Part shown: one piece after another, positions 28,598-38,818 of the stretch
Numbering within the stretch: the stretch's first letter is position 1
Layout of the letters: each line of letters begins with the position of its first letter
Assembly (NCBI RefSeq): GCF_000355675.1
Contig: NC_020888.1
Location: 1 to 64,000 of the forward strand
Reading direction: 5' to 3'
DNA from: Thalassolituus oleivorans MIL-1
Lineage (GTDB): Bacteria; Pseudomonadota; Gammaproteobacteria; Pseudomonadales; Oceanobacteraceae
DNA: 64,000 nt
The notes under the pieces: generated by a model
What the model saw: only the letters and a program-made list of their open reading frames with translations
What the model was told of the DNA's origin: nothing
Databases searched by the model: none
Program-made: the position numbers and the translations under genes

Positions 28598-30487
28598 TTA
28601 CAGAATCTCGATTTCATTGCCGCGTGCTTCTAACCACGATTTGCGGTCAGGTGCTCGTTTTTTGGCAAGTAACATATCCATCAGCTCGTTAGTACCATCG
28701 CCGGGTTCAATGGATAATTGAACTAAGCGCCGAGTATTCGGATCCATGGTGGTTTCGCGCAACTGCAGTGGGTTCATTTCACCCAAACCTTTAAAGCGCT
28801 GAACGTTGATTTTGCCGCGTTTATTTTCGGCTGCAATGCGATCTAGCACGCCCTGTTTTTCGCCTTCATCAAGGGCGTAATAGACGTCTTTACCGATGTC
28901 GATTCGGTATAGCGGTGGCATGGCAACATAAACATGCCCATCGGATACTAGCTTACGGAAGTGACGTACGAATAAGGCACAAAGCAGGGTGGCAATGTGC
29001 AAACCGTCGGAGTCGGCATCGGCAAGAATACAGACCTTGTTATAGCGTAGACCGCTCAGATCGTCTGTACCGGGATCAATGCCCAAAGCCACGGCTATAT
29101 CGTGTACTTCTTGTGAGGCTAAAATCTCAGTGGAGTCGACTTCCCAAGTGTTCAGGATTTTACCGCGCAGAGCCATAATCGCTTGGAATTCGCGATCGCG
29201 AGCTTGTTTCGCCGAGCCGCCAGCGGAATCCCCTTCCACCAAAAACAGTTCACTGCGTTCGGTATCTTGGCCGCTACAGTCAGCGAGTTTGCCAGGCAGT
29301 GCTGGGCCTTGTGTAATCTTTTTACGCGCGACTTTTTTCGATTTACGCAAACGCGTTTGTGCACTGCTGATCGCCATTTCGGCTAAGCGTTCGGCTTCGG
29401 CGGTATTTTCATTCAGCCATAAAGCAAAGGCATCTTTAACGACACCTGAGATAAACGCCGATGCTTCGCGTGATGATAAGCGTTCTTTGGTTTGGCCAGC
29501 GAATTGTGGATCGGCTAGTTTAGCCGATAACACATAAGAACAGCGTTCCCATAAATCGTCAGGGGTCAGTTTGATACCGCGCGGTAGCAAGTTGCGGTAT
29601 TCACAAAATTCGCGCAAAGCGTCGAGCAAGCCTGAACGGAAGCCATTAACGTGCGTACCACCTTGGGCGGTAGGAATTAAGTTAACGTAACTTTCCTGCA
29701 GCAGTTCGCCGCCTTCTGGTAACCAATGTACAGCCCAATCGACGCCTTCGTGGTTGCCCATCATCGAACCGGTAAATGGTGCTGATGGTAAAACTTCGTA
29801 GCCGGTTGAACTGATTTCTAAATAGTCGCGTAAACCATCTTCGTAATACCACTCGGCACTGTCTTCGGCATTCGGCGCGGTAAACTTGATGCGTAAACCT
29901 GGGCACAACACCGCTTTAGCGCGCAGTACGTGCTTAAGTCGTGCGACGGAGAATTTTGGTGAATCGAAATATTTAGGATCGGCCAAAAAGCGCACACTGG
30001 TGCCGGTGCGTTTTTTCGCACAGCTATCAACTACCTGCAATTCCATGGCTTTGTAGCCATCTTTAAAGCCGATGCGCTGCACTTGGCCATCACGCCAAAT
30101 CGTGACTTCTAATACCTGTGAAAGCGCGTTCACGACCGACACACCAACCCCGTGTAAACCACCGGAGAATTGATAGTTGTCGTTTGAGAACTTACCACCC
30201 GCATGAAGCTGCGTAAGAATCAGCTCAACACCTGAAACGCCATGTTCAGGGTGAATGTCCGTTGGCATGCCGCGACCGTCGTCGAGTACCGTCATCGAGC
30301 CATCACCATGAAGGGTGACGTCGATAAGGGTGGCATGACCGGCTAACGCTTCATCGACTGAGTTGTCGATAACTTCTTGCGCTAGATGATTCGGTCGGGT
30401 GGTATCTGTGTACATGCCCGGACGTTTTCGTACCGGGTCTAGGCCGCTTAATACTTCAATGGAAGATGCGGTGTATTGCTTTGACAT
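28598..30487 (-). CDS. parE: DNA topoisomerase IV subunit B
   Basis: ParE is the ATPase subunit of topoisomerase IV. The 629-residue length fits ParE rather than GyrB (807 residues here). It has DNSVDEALAG, DDGRGMP and [15 protein letters not shown] in the GHKL domain, [16 protein letters not shown] near 426 and ADADSDGLHIATLL in TOPRIM, and [11 protein letters not shown] near the C-terminus. It sits at the end of the nudF-yqiB-cpdA-yqiA series as in enterobacteria, 136 bases after yqiA. Confidence 0.95.
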   Translation of the reverse strand: MSKQYTASSIEVLSGLDPVRKRPGMYTDTTRPNHLAQEVIDNSVDEALAGHATLIDVTLHGDGSMTVLDDGRGMPTDIHPEHGVSGVELILTQLHAGGKFSNDNYQFSGGLHGVGVSVVNALSQVLEVTIWRDGQVQRIGFKDGYKAMELQVVDSCAKKRTGTSVRFLADPKYFDSPKFSVARLKHVLRAKAVLCPGLRIKFTAPNAEDSAEWYYEDGLRDYLEISSTGYEVLPSAPFTGSMMGNHEGVDWAVHWLPEGGELLQESYVNLIPTAQGGTHVNGFRSGLLDALREFCEYRNLLPRGIKLTPDDLWERCSYVLSAKLADPQFAGQTKERLSSREASAFISGVVKDAFALWLNENTAEAERLAEMAISSAQTRLRKSKKVARKKITQGPALPGKLADCSGQDTERSELFLVEGDSAGGSAKQARDREFQAIMALRGKILNTWEVDSTEILASQEVHDIAVALGIDPGTDDLSGLRYNKVCILADADSDGLHIATLLCALFVRHFRKLVSDGHVYVAMPPLYRIDIGKDVYYALDEGEKQGVLDRIAAENKRGKINVQRFKGLGEMNPLQLRETTMDPNTRRLVQLSIEPGDGTNELMDMLLAKKRAPDRKSWLEARGNEIEIL

Positions 30488-30623
30488 TCAGACCTCAGCC
30501 AGCAATCCATAGTGCTTGTTTTCCGCAGAGTATACCGAGGACCCGCCACTTGTGCAGCTTGTGTCGAGGATTCTGCACAATTGATCAGTTGAATGACGTG
30601 CCATTCTGGCGGGTTAAGGGTAT

Positions 30624-31256
30624 TCAGGGTTGTAAACAGCGGCTTATATGGTGAAAAATTTGCGGTAGTCGTTCGATGAAACCTTCGAAACTATGAGAGC
30701 CTGCACCTTCAAGCCAAGCTGGGCTTGCTCGGTAAAGCTGTGCTGCGTGCCGATAGTCGAGGGTTTCATCACCGGTTTGTAGTAATAGCAGTAAGCGCTC
30801 GGGATGCATAACGGTATCGACATTTAATCTTCTCAGCTGATCGAGATGATCGGTCGTTAATTGATGTACTTCGCCCGAATAATAATGGGTGTGCGGTCCA
30901 AGGTAGTGCTCAAATAGCTCGAACGGCCGCACTGCTGGGTTAACGAGAACGGCAGGGACATTATTTTGTTGCGCCAACCACGTGGCGTAAAAACCACCCA
31001 AAGAGCTGCCAATGATGAATACCCGAGCATATTTGGCCTGAAGTTCGGCCAGTGCCTTGGCGGCAACCTCAATGGCATCCGCGGGAGCAAAAGGGAGCGT
31101 GGGAATGCTGAGCTGATGAATATCGAGATGCTGGTCGAAATAGCGGCTTAGCTCTTGAGCTTTTTGCGATTTTGGCGAGCTTAAAAAGCCATGCAAATAC
31201 AAACAACCGAAGTGGTCCACTTGTGCAGGTAAGCCATCAATCGATACAACTGGCAT
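30624..31256 (-). CDS. yqiA: YqiA-type esterase
   Basis: This 210-residue single-domain alpha/beta hydrolase of the UPF0227 family is known in E. coli as an esterase acting on short acyl substrates. It shows YLHGFLSSPKSQKA near 21, the nucleophile elbow IGSSLGGFYA near 82 and a C-terminal GAGSHSFEGF with the His. The gene ends the run nudF, yqiB, cpdA, yqiA and starts 5 bases after cpdA ends. Confidence 0.86.
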   Translation of the reverse strand: MPVVSIDGLPAQVDHFGCLYLHGFLSSPKSQKAQELSRYFDQHLDIHQLSIPTLPFAPADAIEVAAKALAELQAKYARVFIIGSSLGGFYATWLAQQNNVPAVLVNPAVRPFELFEHYLGPHTHYYSGEVHQLTTDHLDQLRRLNVDTVMHPERLLLLLQTGDETLDYRHAAQLYRASPAWLEGAGSHSFEGFIERLPQIFHHISRCLQP

Positions 31257-31261
31257 AAGGA

Positions 31262-32068
31262 CTAGTATCCGGTTTGCGAATGATCTACTTCAAAGTGAAC
31301 GCCTTTTACTCGCTCTACGCCGGTATCGAACTTGCCATCGGCGTGTAATTCAAACCAACGATAGCCTGGATTTTGATCGTCGAGGGCGAAGTCATCTGAA
31401 TTCGGTTCAAACTGGATGCAGGTCGAGGGCGTTGCCATTAGACGAATACCATCTTGCACGCCTTCTAGTGCCTGATGAACGTGACCCCAAGCGACACCGC
31501 GTACGTTATCGTGGCGGCCAAGTAGCTGCATGAATTCATGGCTGTTGCGCAATCCAATCGGGTCGATCCACGCGCAATTCATTGATACCGGGTGATGGTG
31601 TAAACAAACAAGCGTATGAAGGTCTGGTGCTTCAGTGAGTGTGTAATCTAGAAACTCAAGTTCTTCTCCCGCTAGTTCGCCAAATACGGCGCCTTCCACT
31701 TGCGAGTTGAGCATAATGATTTGCCAGTGTTCATTACGAATCACTCGTTGTAAGTGTTCGGTTCCCTGCGCCACTTTGCTCATTGCGCTCGGCTCGTCAT
31801 GATTACCGCGTAGCCAAAATGCAGGGCGTTGAAAAGTACTCATGACATCGTGTAGGTGTTGGTAGGATTTCTCACTGCCATCCTGCGTGAGATCGCCGGT
31901 AACCAGAAAAGCGTCAAACTGTGGGTGCTGTTTACGAATGCTGTTTAACACACAATCCAAACTTTGCGACGTGGGCATACCGAGCAGGCGACCGTCCTCC
32001 GGACCCAGCAAATGGGTATCGGTAATTTGTATTAGCCGCAGCGGCCCGTTTGTCGTTAGCGTGTGCAA
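31262..32068 (-). CDS. cpdA: 3',5'-cyclic AMP phosphodiesterase
   Basis: CpdA hydrolyses cAMP and so tunes the CRP regulon. The 268-residue calcineurin-type metallophosphoesterase shows all metal-binding blocks: QITDTHLL near 14, VTGDLTQDGS near 57, LRGNHDEP near 85, CLHHHPV near 154 and WGHVHQ near 195. The start is TTG with a strong GGAGG ribosome-binding site. Placement between yqiB and yqiA supports the name. Confidence 0.9.
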   Translation of the reverse strand: MHTLTTNGPLRLIQITDTHLLGPEDGRLLGMPTSQSLDCVLNSIRKQHPQFDAFLVTGDLTQDGSEKSYQHLHDVMSTFQRPAFWLRGNHDEPSAMSKVAQGTEHLQRVIRNEHWQIIMLNSQVEGAVFGELAGEELEFLDYTLTEAPDLHTLVCLHHHPVSMNCAWIDPIGLRNSHEFMQLLGRHDNVRGVAWGHVHQALEGVQDGIRLMATPSTCIQFEPNSDDFALDDQNPGYRWFELHADGKFDTGVERVKGVHFEVDHSQTGY

Positions 32069-32186
32069 GATATCCTCCAGATACCCTTTGAATCATTCGT
32101 CGATAGTAACAAGATTCAGACTATGGGTATCGGACTCGGTTCACAAATTCAGCAATGAACTCACGTAAATATAGGAACCTGAGGGT

Positions 32187-32642
32187 TTAAAACGTCGGTG
32201 TGAACGAGAATGGAATGTTAACGTGGCCATGTCGTAAGCAGTGGTCGAGCCAATCAGCAAGAAAGCGATTGAGTTGTACTTTTTCGTCAGGTAGGCGCAT
32301 TTGTGGATTCGGATACTGGTAGCGACCATCGAATCTATGCTGATTTTGATAGCTAAGCACTTCCGCCATGCTGGCGTCATGGTACAAGCGAACTTGCATC
32401 GAGGGTGGTTGGATCCAAGCGGGGCTTAGCCCTTCTTGAATGACTTCAAGCATAGTGGTGTAAGGGTGCTGCTCTTGTACCCGGATACGCACCTGCGCAC
32501 GGTTTTCGGAATCATAGGTAATGGCAAATACGCGTTCGCTACCCTCTTCACTATCAGGAAGAAGCTTTAAAAATCGCACATAATTAGCTTCGCATAGGGC
32601 AGCTAACTCTTGTAGATCTGGCACGTAGCGTTTACGAATCAC
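32187..32642 (-). CDS. yqiB: DUF1249 protein (YqiB-like)
   Basis: This 151-residue protein of unknown function matches the DUF1249/YqiB family: VPDLQELAALCEANYVRFLKLLPD near the N-terminus (the LCEANYVRFLKLLP core is characteristic), then TTMLEVIQE and a central VRLYHDASMAEVLSYQ. It starts at GTG with a GAGGA site. The neighbours nudF and cpdA are the same as in E. coli. The function is not known in any organism to my knowledge. Confidence 0.82.
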   Translation of the reverse strand: MIRKRYVPDLQELAALCEANYVRFLKLLPDSEEGSERVFAITYDSENRAQVRIRVQEQHPYTTMLEVIQEGLSPAWIQPPSMQVRLYHDASMAEVLSYQNQHRFDGRYQYPNPQMRLPDEKVQLNRFLADWLDHCLRHGHVNIPFSFTPTF

Positions 32643-32808
32643 GATATCCTCGTTACCTTCAATGTTGTGAACACCTTGTTTTGTTACAGGTGGTCAAGCA
32701 GCCTATCGAATCCCTTAATCGCTTACTAGTGACAGAATGAATCGAACTAAGTAAGGCATCTCTTAGCCTTTAAGTGTCTATACCCCGTCAAATCAGTTTT
32801 GTTGGCAG

Positions 32809-33423
32809 CTAAGGTCTAGTCATGTGTTCATGGTGTATCTTCAGCCATTGCAGCGCAATAATGGTGGCAGCATTGTTGATAATCCCAGTTTCAACAGCCG
32901 ACCAAGCATCAGCAAACGATAGGGTCGTTAAACGAATGTCTTCGTTTTCTTCCGCTAAGCCATGAATGCCGCCAACATCCTTGCTGTCGATAATTCCACA
33001 GTAAAGCTGAACCCTTTCACTGGTGCCACCCGGAGATACCCAATAGCGACATATAGGATGTAATTTTGTGAACTGGCATCCAGCTTCTTCTTCTGTTTCT
33101 CTCGCGGCCACGTCTTCGTAGCTTTCACCCTCTTCAACCATACCGGCCACTAATTCTAACAACCAAGGTGAACGCTCATCGGCTAACGCTCCTATCCGAA
33201 ATTGCTCGGTGAGCACGACGCAATCGCGTTTAGGATCGAACAGTAGTACGCATACTGCCTCGCCTCGTTCGAATAACTCACGTTCGAAGCTTTCCGTCCA
33301 ATCTCCGGCAAAGGTTTTGTGCTTGAGGCGAATTTTTTCAATAGCAAAGAAGCGTTTGAATAGGACGCTACGATCTTCAACTACAATATCAGCGGCATCA
33401 AATGTGGTGGGGATTTCTGCCAT
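32809..33423 (-). CDS. nudF: ADP-ribose pyrophosphatase
   Basis: NudF hydrolyses ADP-ribose to AMP and ribose 5-phosphate. The 204-residue protein from ATG 33423 contains a complete Nudix box, Gx5Ex7RExxEE, starting at GMVEEGESYEDVAARE, preceded by the substrate-side segment DERSPWLLELVA. The frame is open to 33477 but the shorter start has an AGGT site and family-like length (209 in E. coli). It is divergent from tolC, as in E. coli. Confidence 0.9.
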   Translation of the reverse strand: MAEIPTTFDAADIVVEDRSVLFKRFFAIEKIRLKHKTFAGDWTESFERELFERGEAVCVLLFDPKRDCVVLTEQFRIGALADERSPWLLELVAGMVEEGESYEDVAARETEEEAGCQFTKLHPICRYWVSPGGTSERVQLYCGIIDSKDVGGIHGLAEENEDIRLTTLSFADAWSAVETGIINNAATIIALQWLKIHHEHMTRP

Positions 33424-33581
33424 GCTTGACCTACCTATATTACTGAATAAGAATGTAAAACCCGACGGTGACAGCACTCTGTGTTCTTAAATGTGGAACA
33501 ATCCTCGCCGGGTAGATTGGATTTTTTCTGGTAGAATCCAAATACTCTATTTTTACACCGCCCGTTGCGAAAGGCACTAGT

Positions 33582-34913
33582 ATGAAAAAATTGCTTTCGA
33601 TTACCTCAGCCCTGCTAGCGTCGACCCTTGCTAGCGCTGCTGACCTTAGCACCATTTATGAACAAGCAGCCAGTAACGATCCTGAAGTGGCCTCGGCGCG
33701 CGCTTCTCGCGAAGCGGATGACTATAACGTCATGATTGCTCGCGGTGCTTTACTGCCGCAGGCCCAGCTAAATTACAACATCAGTAAGATTAATTCAGAA
33801 GCTGAGTCAATCGACTTCACCACTGGTCAATCGGTCGATGCCAACAAAAATTATACCCTTAACGAGTTAGAGCTAGCGGCGAGCATGTCGCTGTTTAATT
33901 TGAATAGTTGGTATTCTTATCGGGCAGCGATTACAGGGAACAGAGGCTCGGAGCTTCAGTTGCAGTTGGCAGAACAACAGTTGCTGTTGCGCACAGCAGA
34001 AGCTTACTTTGATGTGCTGCGCTCACAAGACAACCTATCGACTGCGAAAGCAGAAGAAAAGGCCGTTAAGCGTTCACTTGAGCAAACGAAACAGCGTTAC
34101 GACGTTGGCTTGATTGCCATTACTGAAGTATATGAAGCGCAAGCGGGTTACGATTTGAGCTATGTGAATCTGTTAGGTCAAGAAGCTGCGCTAGAGATCA
34201 GCTATGAAGCAGTCGAAAACCTAACCGGTGAGCGCTACGAAAGTGTTGCCCCCCTAAAAGAAAAAATAGTGATGGAGTTGCCTGAGCCTTCGGATCCGAA
34301 TGAGTGGGTTGCTTCAGGCTTGAGCAAATATCCAAGTATATTGTTGGCTGAAAGTGGTCGGGATACGGTGCGCTTGCAGCGCAATGCGGCGCGTTCAAAC
34401 CATTTACCAACGGTAAAATTAGTCGCATCTTATTCAGAAGCCGATCAGGCACCATTTGGTACCAGTGAAGACCCAACCGATAGCACTACAAAAGTGGTAG
34501 GGGTGCAGTTATCTGTACCATTGCTGGCTGGAGGGTCGTTATATGCACAGAGCAAGCAAGCAGCCTTGAACTATGCCGCTGCAGATTACGATTTAGAGAA
34601 GCAACGTCGTGATGTGAAGCAAAATATTCGTAGTCTTTATCACAAAGTGCGTACAGACGTGTTGAATATCAAAGCGCGTAAGCAGGCGATCAAGTCGGCT
34701 AAGAGTGCCTTAGATGCAACAGAAACAGGATATAAAGTGGGTACGCGTAACATCGTTGAAGTGTTGGATGCACAGCGTAATCTTTATCAAGCACAGCGCG
34801 ATTATGCGAATGCTCGTTATGACTACATCATCAATTTGCTGAATCTTAAGTTCTTTGCCGGCACCTTGAATGAGCAAGATATTCAAATGTTGAACACTTG
34901 GCTGGATGCATAA
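33582..34913 (+). CDS. tolC: TolC-family outer membrane efflux/secretion channel
   Basis: TolC is the outer-membrane duct for efflux pumps and type I secretion. The 443-residue protein has a signal peptide ending LASTLASA, followed by ADLSTIYEQAASNDPEV. The two internal repeats, each with long coiled coils, are seen at about 20-225 and 230-435, including RYDVGLIAITEVYEAQA near 178 and its counterpart YKVGTRNIVEVLDAQRNLYQ near 388. It is divergent from nudF and followed by a terminator. No pump genes are adjacent. Confidence 0.9.
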   Translation: MKKLLSITSALLASTLASAADLSTIYEQAASNDPEVASARASREADDYNVMIARGALLPQAQLNYNISKINSEAESIDFTTGQSVDANKNYTLNELELAASMSLFNLNSWYSYRAAITGNRGSELQLQLAEQQLLLRTAEAYFDVLRSQDNLSTAKAEEKAVKRSLEQTKQRYDVGLIAITEVYEAQAGYDLSYVNLLGQEAALEISYEAVENLTGERYESVAPLKEKIVMELPEPSDPNEWVASGLSKYPSILLAESGRDTVRLQRNAARSNHLPTVKLVASYSEADQAPFGTSEDPTDSTTKVVGVQLSVPLLAGGSLYAQSKQAALNYAAADYDLEKQRRDVKQNIRSLYHKVRTDVLNIKARKQAIKSAKSALDATETGYKVGTRNIVEVLDAQRNLYQAQRDYANARYDYIINLLNLKFFAGTLNEQDIQMLNTWLDA

Positions 34914-34942
34914 CTTAGACATTAATGTTTAAGATTAGAAAC

Positions 34943-34974
34943 AAAAAAAACAGCGGCTTAGCCGCTGTTTTTTT
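34943..34974. terminator. Bidirectional intrinsic terminator between tolC and waaA
   Basis: ACAGCGGC-TTA-GCCGCTGT is flanked by eight A and seven T residues. Confidence 0.92.
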
Positions 34975-35002
34975 ATACCTATTAGTTGGCCTAGTGATTA
35001 GC

Positions 35003-36286
35003 CTAGAGCCTTAAAAATCCAGCCGCTATACCACTTAAGTGCTCAACGGCACCGCGATTCGCATCAACAGTTTGCTGAGCATTGCGGCCCATTGCAGCGC
35101 ACCGTTCTGGGTCGGCCAGAAATGTCTGTAGAGCCGTTAACAAGCCGTCATCGGCATCGACGACCGCAAGCGCTTCCGCTTCCACTAAGGTGTCCACAAT
35201 TGCAGCAAAATTGGTGTAATTAGGGCCAATCAACGTCGCTTTACCGAGCGCTGCTGGTTCAATCGGATTGTGCCCACCGCGTTCGATCAAGCTACCGCCC
35301 ATCAGCACCACGTCGGCGGCGGCCAGTAACAGCAGCATCTCACCCATGCTGTCGGCGACATATACTTGGGTTGTTTTTGTTGCTGGGCCATTGCTGCGGC
35401 GTTGCACTCTTAGTCCGCGACTGCGTACTGCGTTGGTCACTGCCTCGAAACGTTCTGGGTGTCGTGGTATCAGCATCAGTAACAAATCTGGACAGGCTTT
35501 AAGCAGTTGCGGATATAAGTCTAAAAGACGTTCATCTTCGCCCGGATGACTTGAGGCTAAAGCCAGTACACGACGTTCGCTACCCCATTGCTGACGTAGC
35601 TCCGCCCCCTTAGCGTTAATACCTGCTGGAACAGTCACATCAAACTTAATACTGCCGGTGACATCGAGTTTATTTTCAGCAAGCCCCAAGGACAAAAAGC
35701 GTTGGCCATCATCCGCATTCTGCGCGGCCACAAGACTCAGCTGGCTGAGCATCGGTGCGGTTAGCTTATTAAATTTCTGATAACCCCGCGCTGATTTCTC
35801 CGATAGGCGCGCGTTTGCAAGCATTACCGGCACTCGGTGCTTGGCGCAGCTAGCCAGTAAATTGGGCCAAAGCTCTGTTTCCATAATAATTAATAAGCCG
35901 GGCCGTAACTTATGGATAAATCGCGTTAAAAATAATGGAACATCGTAAGGCAAGTACATGTGAAACACGCTTTCGCCGAATAGTCGTTTAACTTGTTCAG
36001 ATCCCGTTGGCGTTGTGGTGGTAACTATCACGGGGACATTAGGATGTTGCAGCATAAAGCGGCGCACCAGTGGTGCAGCGGCTAAGGTCTCGCCGACCGA
36101 TACCGCATGAATCCAGAGGCCATTTGCTGCAGGACGATGTGGGATGATGCCAAAACGCTCAGATATGCGTTGACGATAGCCGGGATTTACTCGACCACGC
36201 CACCAGAGGCGCGCAACAAAAATCGGCAGTAACAGAGTATAAAGCAGGGTGTATAAGTATCGAGGCACGATAATCCAAATCAACAC
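35003..36286 (-). CDS. waaA: 3-deoxy-D-manno-octulosonic acid (Kdo) transferase
   Basis: WaaA (KdtA) adds Kdo to lipid IVA at the inner membrane. The 427-residue GT30 enzyme has an N-terminal membrane anchor (about 9-27), IHAVSVGETLAA near 60, a central SSHPGEDERLL region, and the C-terminal nucleotide-sugar motif MGGSLIERGGHNPIEPA near 332. The frame begins at TTG 36286. GTG at 36268 is an equally plausible start. The genes for heptose and acyl transfer to the same lipid lie just downstream on the other strand. Confidence 0.92.
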   Translation of the reverse strand: MLIWIIVPRYLYTLLYTLLLPIFVARLWWRGRVNPGYRQRISERFGIIPHRPAANGLWIHAVSVGETLAAAPLVRRFMLQHPNVPVIVTTTTPTGSEQVKRLFGESVFHMYLPYDVPLFLTRFIHKLRPGLLIIMETELWPNLLASCAKHRVPVMLANARLSEKSARGYQKFNKLTAPMLSQLSLVAAQNADDGQRFLSLGLAENKLDVTGSIKFDVTVPAGINAKGAELRQQWGSERRVLALASSHPGEDERLLDLYPQLLKACPDLLLMLIPRHPERFEAVTNAVRSRGLRVQRRSNGPATKTTQVYVADSMGEMLLLLAAADVVLMGGSLIERGGHNPIEPAALGKATLIGPNYTNFAAIVDTLVEAEALAVVDADDGLLTALQTFLADPERCAAMGRNAQQTVDANRGAVEHLSGIAAGFLRL

Positions 36287-36419
36287 AGGCGACGGGAGTC
36301 AAATCATAGCACAAGCCAATGTGAGTGCTGATATGCCTAGGTAATGAAACACTGAATAGCGGAACTGGCTAGATCAATATGTTAGACTGGCGCCTTTCAA
36401 AATTCGTGTGAAGTTAACG

Positions 36420-37850
36420 ATGGATGTAACCATTCCCGATTTTCATCAAGCCCGTGTTTTAGTGTTTGGTGACGTAATGTTGGACCGTTATTGGCAAGGG
36501 CCGACCTCGCGTATATCACCTGAGGCGCCTGTCCCAGTGGTTAAAATTCAAGATATTGAAAATCGCGCGGGTGGAGCCGGTAACGTAGCTCTCAACATAG
36601 CGACGCTTGGCGCAGGAGTGGATTTACTCGGAATTACAGGTAATGATGACAACGGCTCTGCGCTTGCTGATATGTTGGCAAAATCTGGCGTCGATTGTAG
36701 CTTTCTCCATCATCCTCTGCACCCCACGATTACCAAACTACGCATTATCAGCCGTCATCAGCAATTGATTCGACTGGATTTTGAAGAAGCATTTGATGCG
36801 ACCGATTTAAGTCATCTGTATGTCGATTTTGATCAGCGTATCAAAGGTGCGGGTGTCGTTATTTTGTCGGATTACGGTAAGGGGGCTTTAAGTAATCCGC
36901 AGCGCTTAATTGCAGTTGCGCGTGAGCAAAATGTTCCTGTCTTGGTTGATCCAAAAGGTACCGACTTCGAGCGCTATCGCGGTGCCACTTTAATTACCCC
37001 CAATCTTAGTGAGTTCGAGGCCGTTGTTGGTCCGTGCTTAACCGATGAGCAATTGGTCGCTAAGGGGCAGGAGTTAATTCAGCGTTATAATTTGCAGGCA
37101 GTATTGGTCACGCGTAGCGAAAAAGGTATGACTCTGATAGAGCGCGATGCTGAACCTTTCCACCTACCAACGCGCGCTCGTGAAGTGTTTGATGTTACCG
37201 GTGCCGGCGATACCGTTATTTCGGTATTAGCCGCGTGTTTAGCCGCAGGTCAAAATTTCCAACAGGCAACGACGTTAGCTAATACTGCTGCGGGTGTTGT
37301 CGTTGGTAAGTTGGGCACGGCAACCGTAACAACCGAAGAATTACGTCGTGAGTTACGCAGCGAGAGTCAGCAAGGTGCTGGTTTATTTGATGAAGAATCC
37401 TTAATGGCTTTAGTGCAAGAAGCGCGTGCGCGTGGTGAAACATTAGTCATGACCAATGGCTGTTTTGACATTATTCATCCCGGCCATGTGCAGTATTTAA
37501 AAGAAGCCAAAGCACTAGGTGATCGACTATTAGTTGCAGTTAATGCGGATGAGTCGGTAAGTCGTTTAAAAGGTCCAAGCCGACCGATCAATACCATTGA
37601 TCATCGCATGGCGGTGTTGGCAGGGCTGGAAAGTGTTGATTGGGTTGTCCCGTTTACTGAAGACACGCCTGAACGCTTAATTTGCCGAGTATTACCTGAC
37701 ATTTTAGTCAAAGGTGGCGACTATAAAATTGAGCAAGTGGCCGGTGGCCAGTGCGTACAAAAAAATGGTGGCGACGTTATTATTTTAAGCTTTAAAGACA
37801 ACTGCTCTACTAGTGCGATTGTAAAACGAATTCAGGAGACAGATGCATGA
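36420..37850 (+). CDS. hldE: Bifunctional heptose kinase / adenylyltransferase HldE
   Basis: HldE phosphorylates heptose 7-phosphate at C1 and then adenylylates it, on both sides of the GmhB step. The 476-residue length matches E. coli HldE (477). The ribokinase-type N-domain has GDVMLDRYW near 20, [12 protein letters not shown]-type [13 protein letters not shown] near 50 and GAGDTVIS near 259. The cytidylyltransferase-type C-domain has [19 protein letters not shown] near 346. I chose ATG 36420 over GTG 36408 by comparison with the family N-terminus. Its stop overlaps hldD by 4 bases. Confidence 0.94.
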   Translation: MDVTIPDFHQARVLVFGDVMLDRYWQGPTSRISPEAPVPVVKIQDIENRAGGAGNVALNIATLGAGVDLLGITGNDDNGSALADMLAKSGVDCSFLHHPLHPTITKLRIISRHQQLIRLDFEEAFDATDLSHLYVDFDQRIKGAGVVILSDYGKGALSNPQRLIAVAREQNVPVLVDPKGTDFERYRGATLITPNLSEFEAVVGPCLTDEQLVAKGQELIQRYNLQAVLVTRSEKGMTLIERDAEPFHLPTRAREVFDVTGAGDTVISVLAACLAAGQNFQQATTLANTAAGVVVGKLGTATVTTEELRRELRSESQQGAGLFDEESLMALVQEARARGETLVMTNGCFDIIHPGHVQYLKEAKALGDRLLVAVNADESVSRLKGPSRPINTIDHRMAVLAGLESVDWVVPFTEDTPERLICRVLPDILVKGGDYKIEQVAGGQCVQKNGGDVIILSFKDNCSTSAIVKRIQETDA

Positions 37851-38818
37851 TTATCGTGACCGGTGGTGCGGGTTTTATTGGTAGCAATATTGTAAAAACG
37901 CTTAATGAACAAGGCCGCACCGATATTATTGTGGTTGATGACCTTAGTGATGGTAAGCAGTTTTACAATATCAGCGATTGCGATATTGCTGACTATTTAG
38001 ATAAAGACGATTTTTTGCAGCGTGTGCAATTAGATGACGGCCTGCTTGATGACGTTGAAGTGATTTTCCACGAAGGTGCTTGTTCTTCCACTACAGAGTG
38101 GAATGGCAAATTCATGATGGAAAATAACTATGAATATTCTAAAACTTTGCTACATGCTTGTTTAGAAAAAGGCATCGCCTTTTTGTATGCGTCCAGTGCA
38201 TCTGTATACGGTGGCAGCGATGTTTTTAAAGAAGAACGTCGTTTCGAAAAGCCGTTAAACGTTTATGGCTACTCCAAGTGGCAGTTTGATCAATACGTAC
38301 GCCAACTACAGTGCACTTATCCAGATAAAGTATTTCCAAGTCAGGTTGTTGGTTTCCGCTATTTTAATGTTTATGGTCCGCGCGAGCAGCATAAAGGCTC
38401 AATGTCATCGGTCGCTTTCCACTTTAATAATCAACTAAAAGACAACGGTATCTGTAAGTTGTTTGGTGGCAGCGGTGGCTATGGTGATGGCGAACAGCGT
38501 CGCGATTTTGTTTTTGTTGGTGACGTCGTCAAAGTCAATTTATGGTTTTGGCAAAACCCAACACAAAGTGGCATCTTTAACTTAGGAACGGGTAACTGTC
38601 AGAGCTTTAATGATGTCGCTGACGCCGTGATTAAGTGGCATGGTGAAAAAGGCCTGCAAGGTAGTAAATCGTATACGCCATTTCCCGAACATTTGAAGGG
38701 CGCATATCAAAGCTTCACTGAAGCAGATATTAGTGCATTGCGTGCTGCAGGCTATACCGATGCATTTGCTAACGTAGAACAAGGTGTGTTCGCCTACTTG
38801 GACTGGTTGAATGCCTAA
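37847..38818 (+). CDS. hldD: ADP-L-glycero-D-manno-heptose 6-epimerase
   Basis: HldD makes the final ADP-L-glycero-D-manno-heptose used for the lipopolysaccharide core. The 323-residue SDR-extended enzyme starts [16 protein letters not shown] (nucleotide-binding Gly motif) and has ASSASVYGG near 116 and the catalytic YxxxK in [12 protein letters not shown] near 140, then [11 protein letters not shown]. It overlaps hldE by 4 bases (ATGA) and the downstream acyltransferase by 8 bases, a tight three-gene operon. Confidence 0.95.
   Translation: MIIVTGGAGFIGSNIVKTLNEQGRTDIIVVDDLSDGKQFYNISDCDIADYLDKDDFLQRVQLDDGLLDDVEVIFHEGACSSTTEWNGKFMMENNYEYSKTLLHACLEKGIAFLYASSASVYGGSDVFKEERRFEKPLNVYGYSKWQFDQYVRQLQCTYPDKVFPSQVVGFRYFNVYGPREQHKGSMSSVAFHFNNQLKDNGICKLFGGSGGYGDGEQRRDFVFVGDVVKVNLWFWQNPTQSGIFNLGTGNCQSFNDVADAVIKWHGEKGLQGSKSYTPFPEHLKGAYQSFTEADISALRAAGYTDAFANVEQGVFAYLDWLNA

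Noticed and set aside
29079-29537. 152-codon plus-strand ORF within parE
   Set aside because: Antisense shadow of conserved parE.
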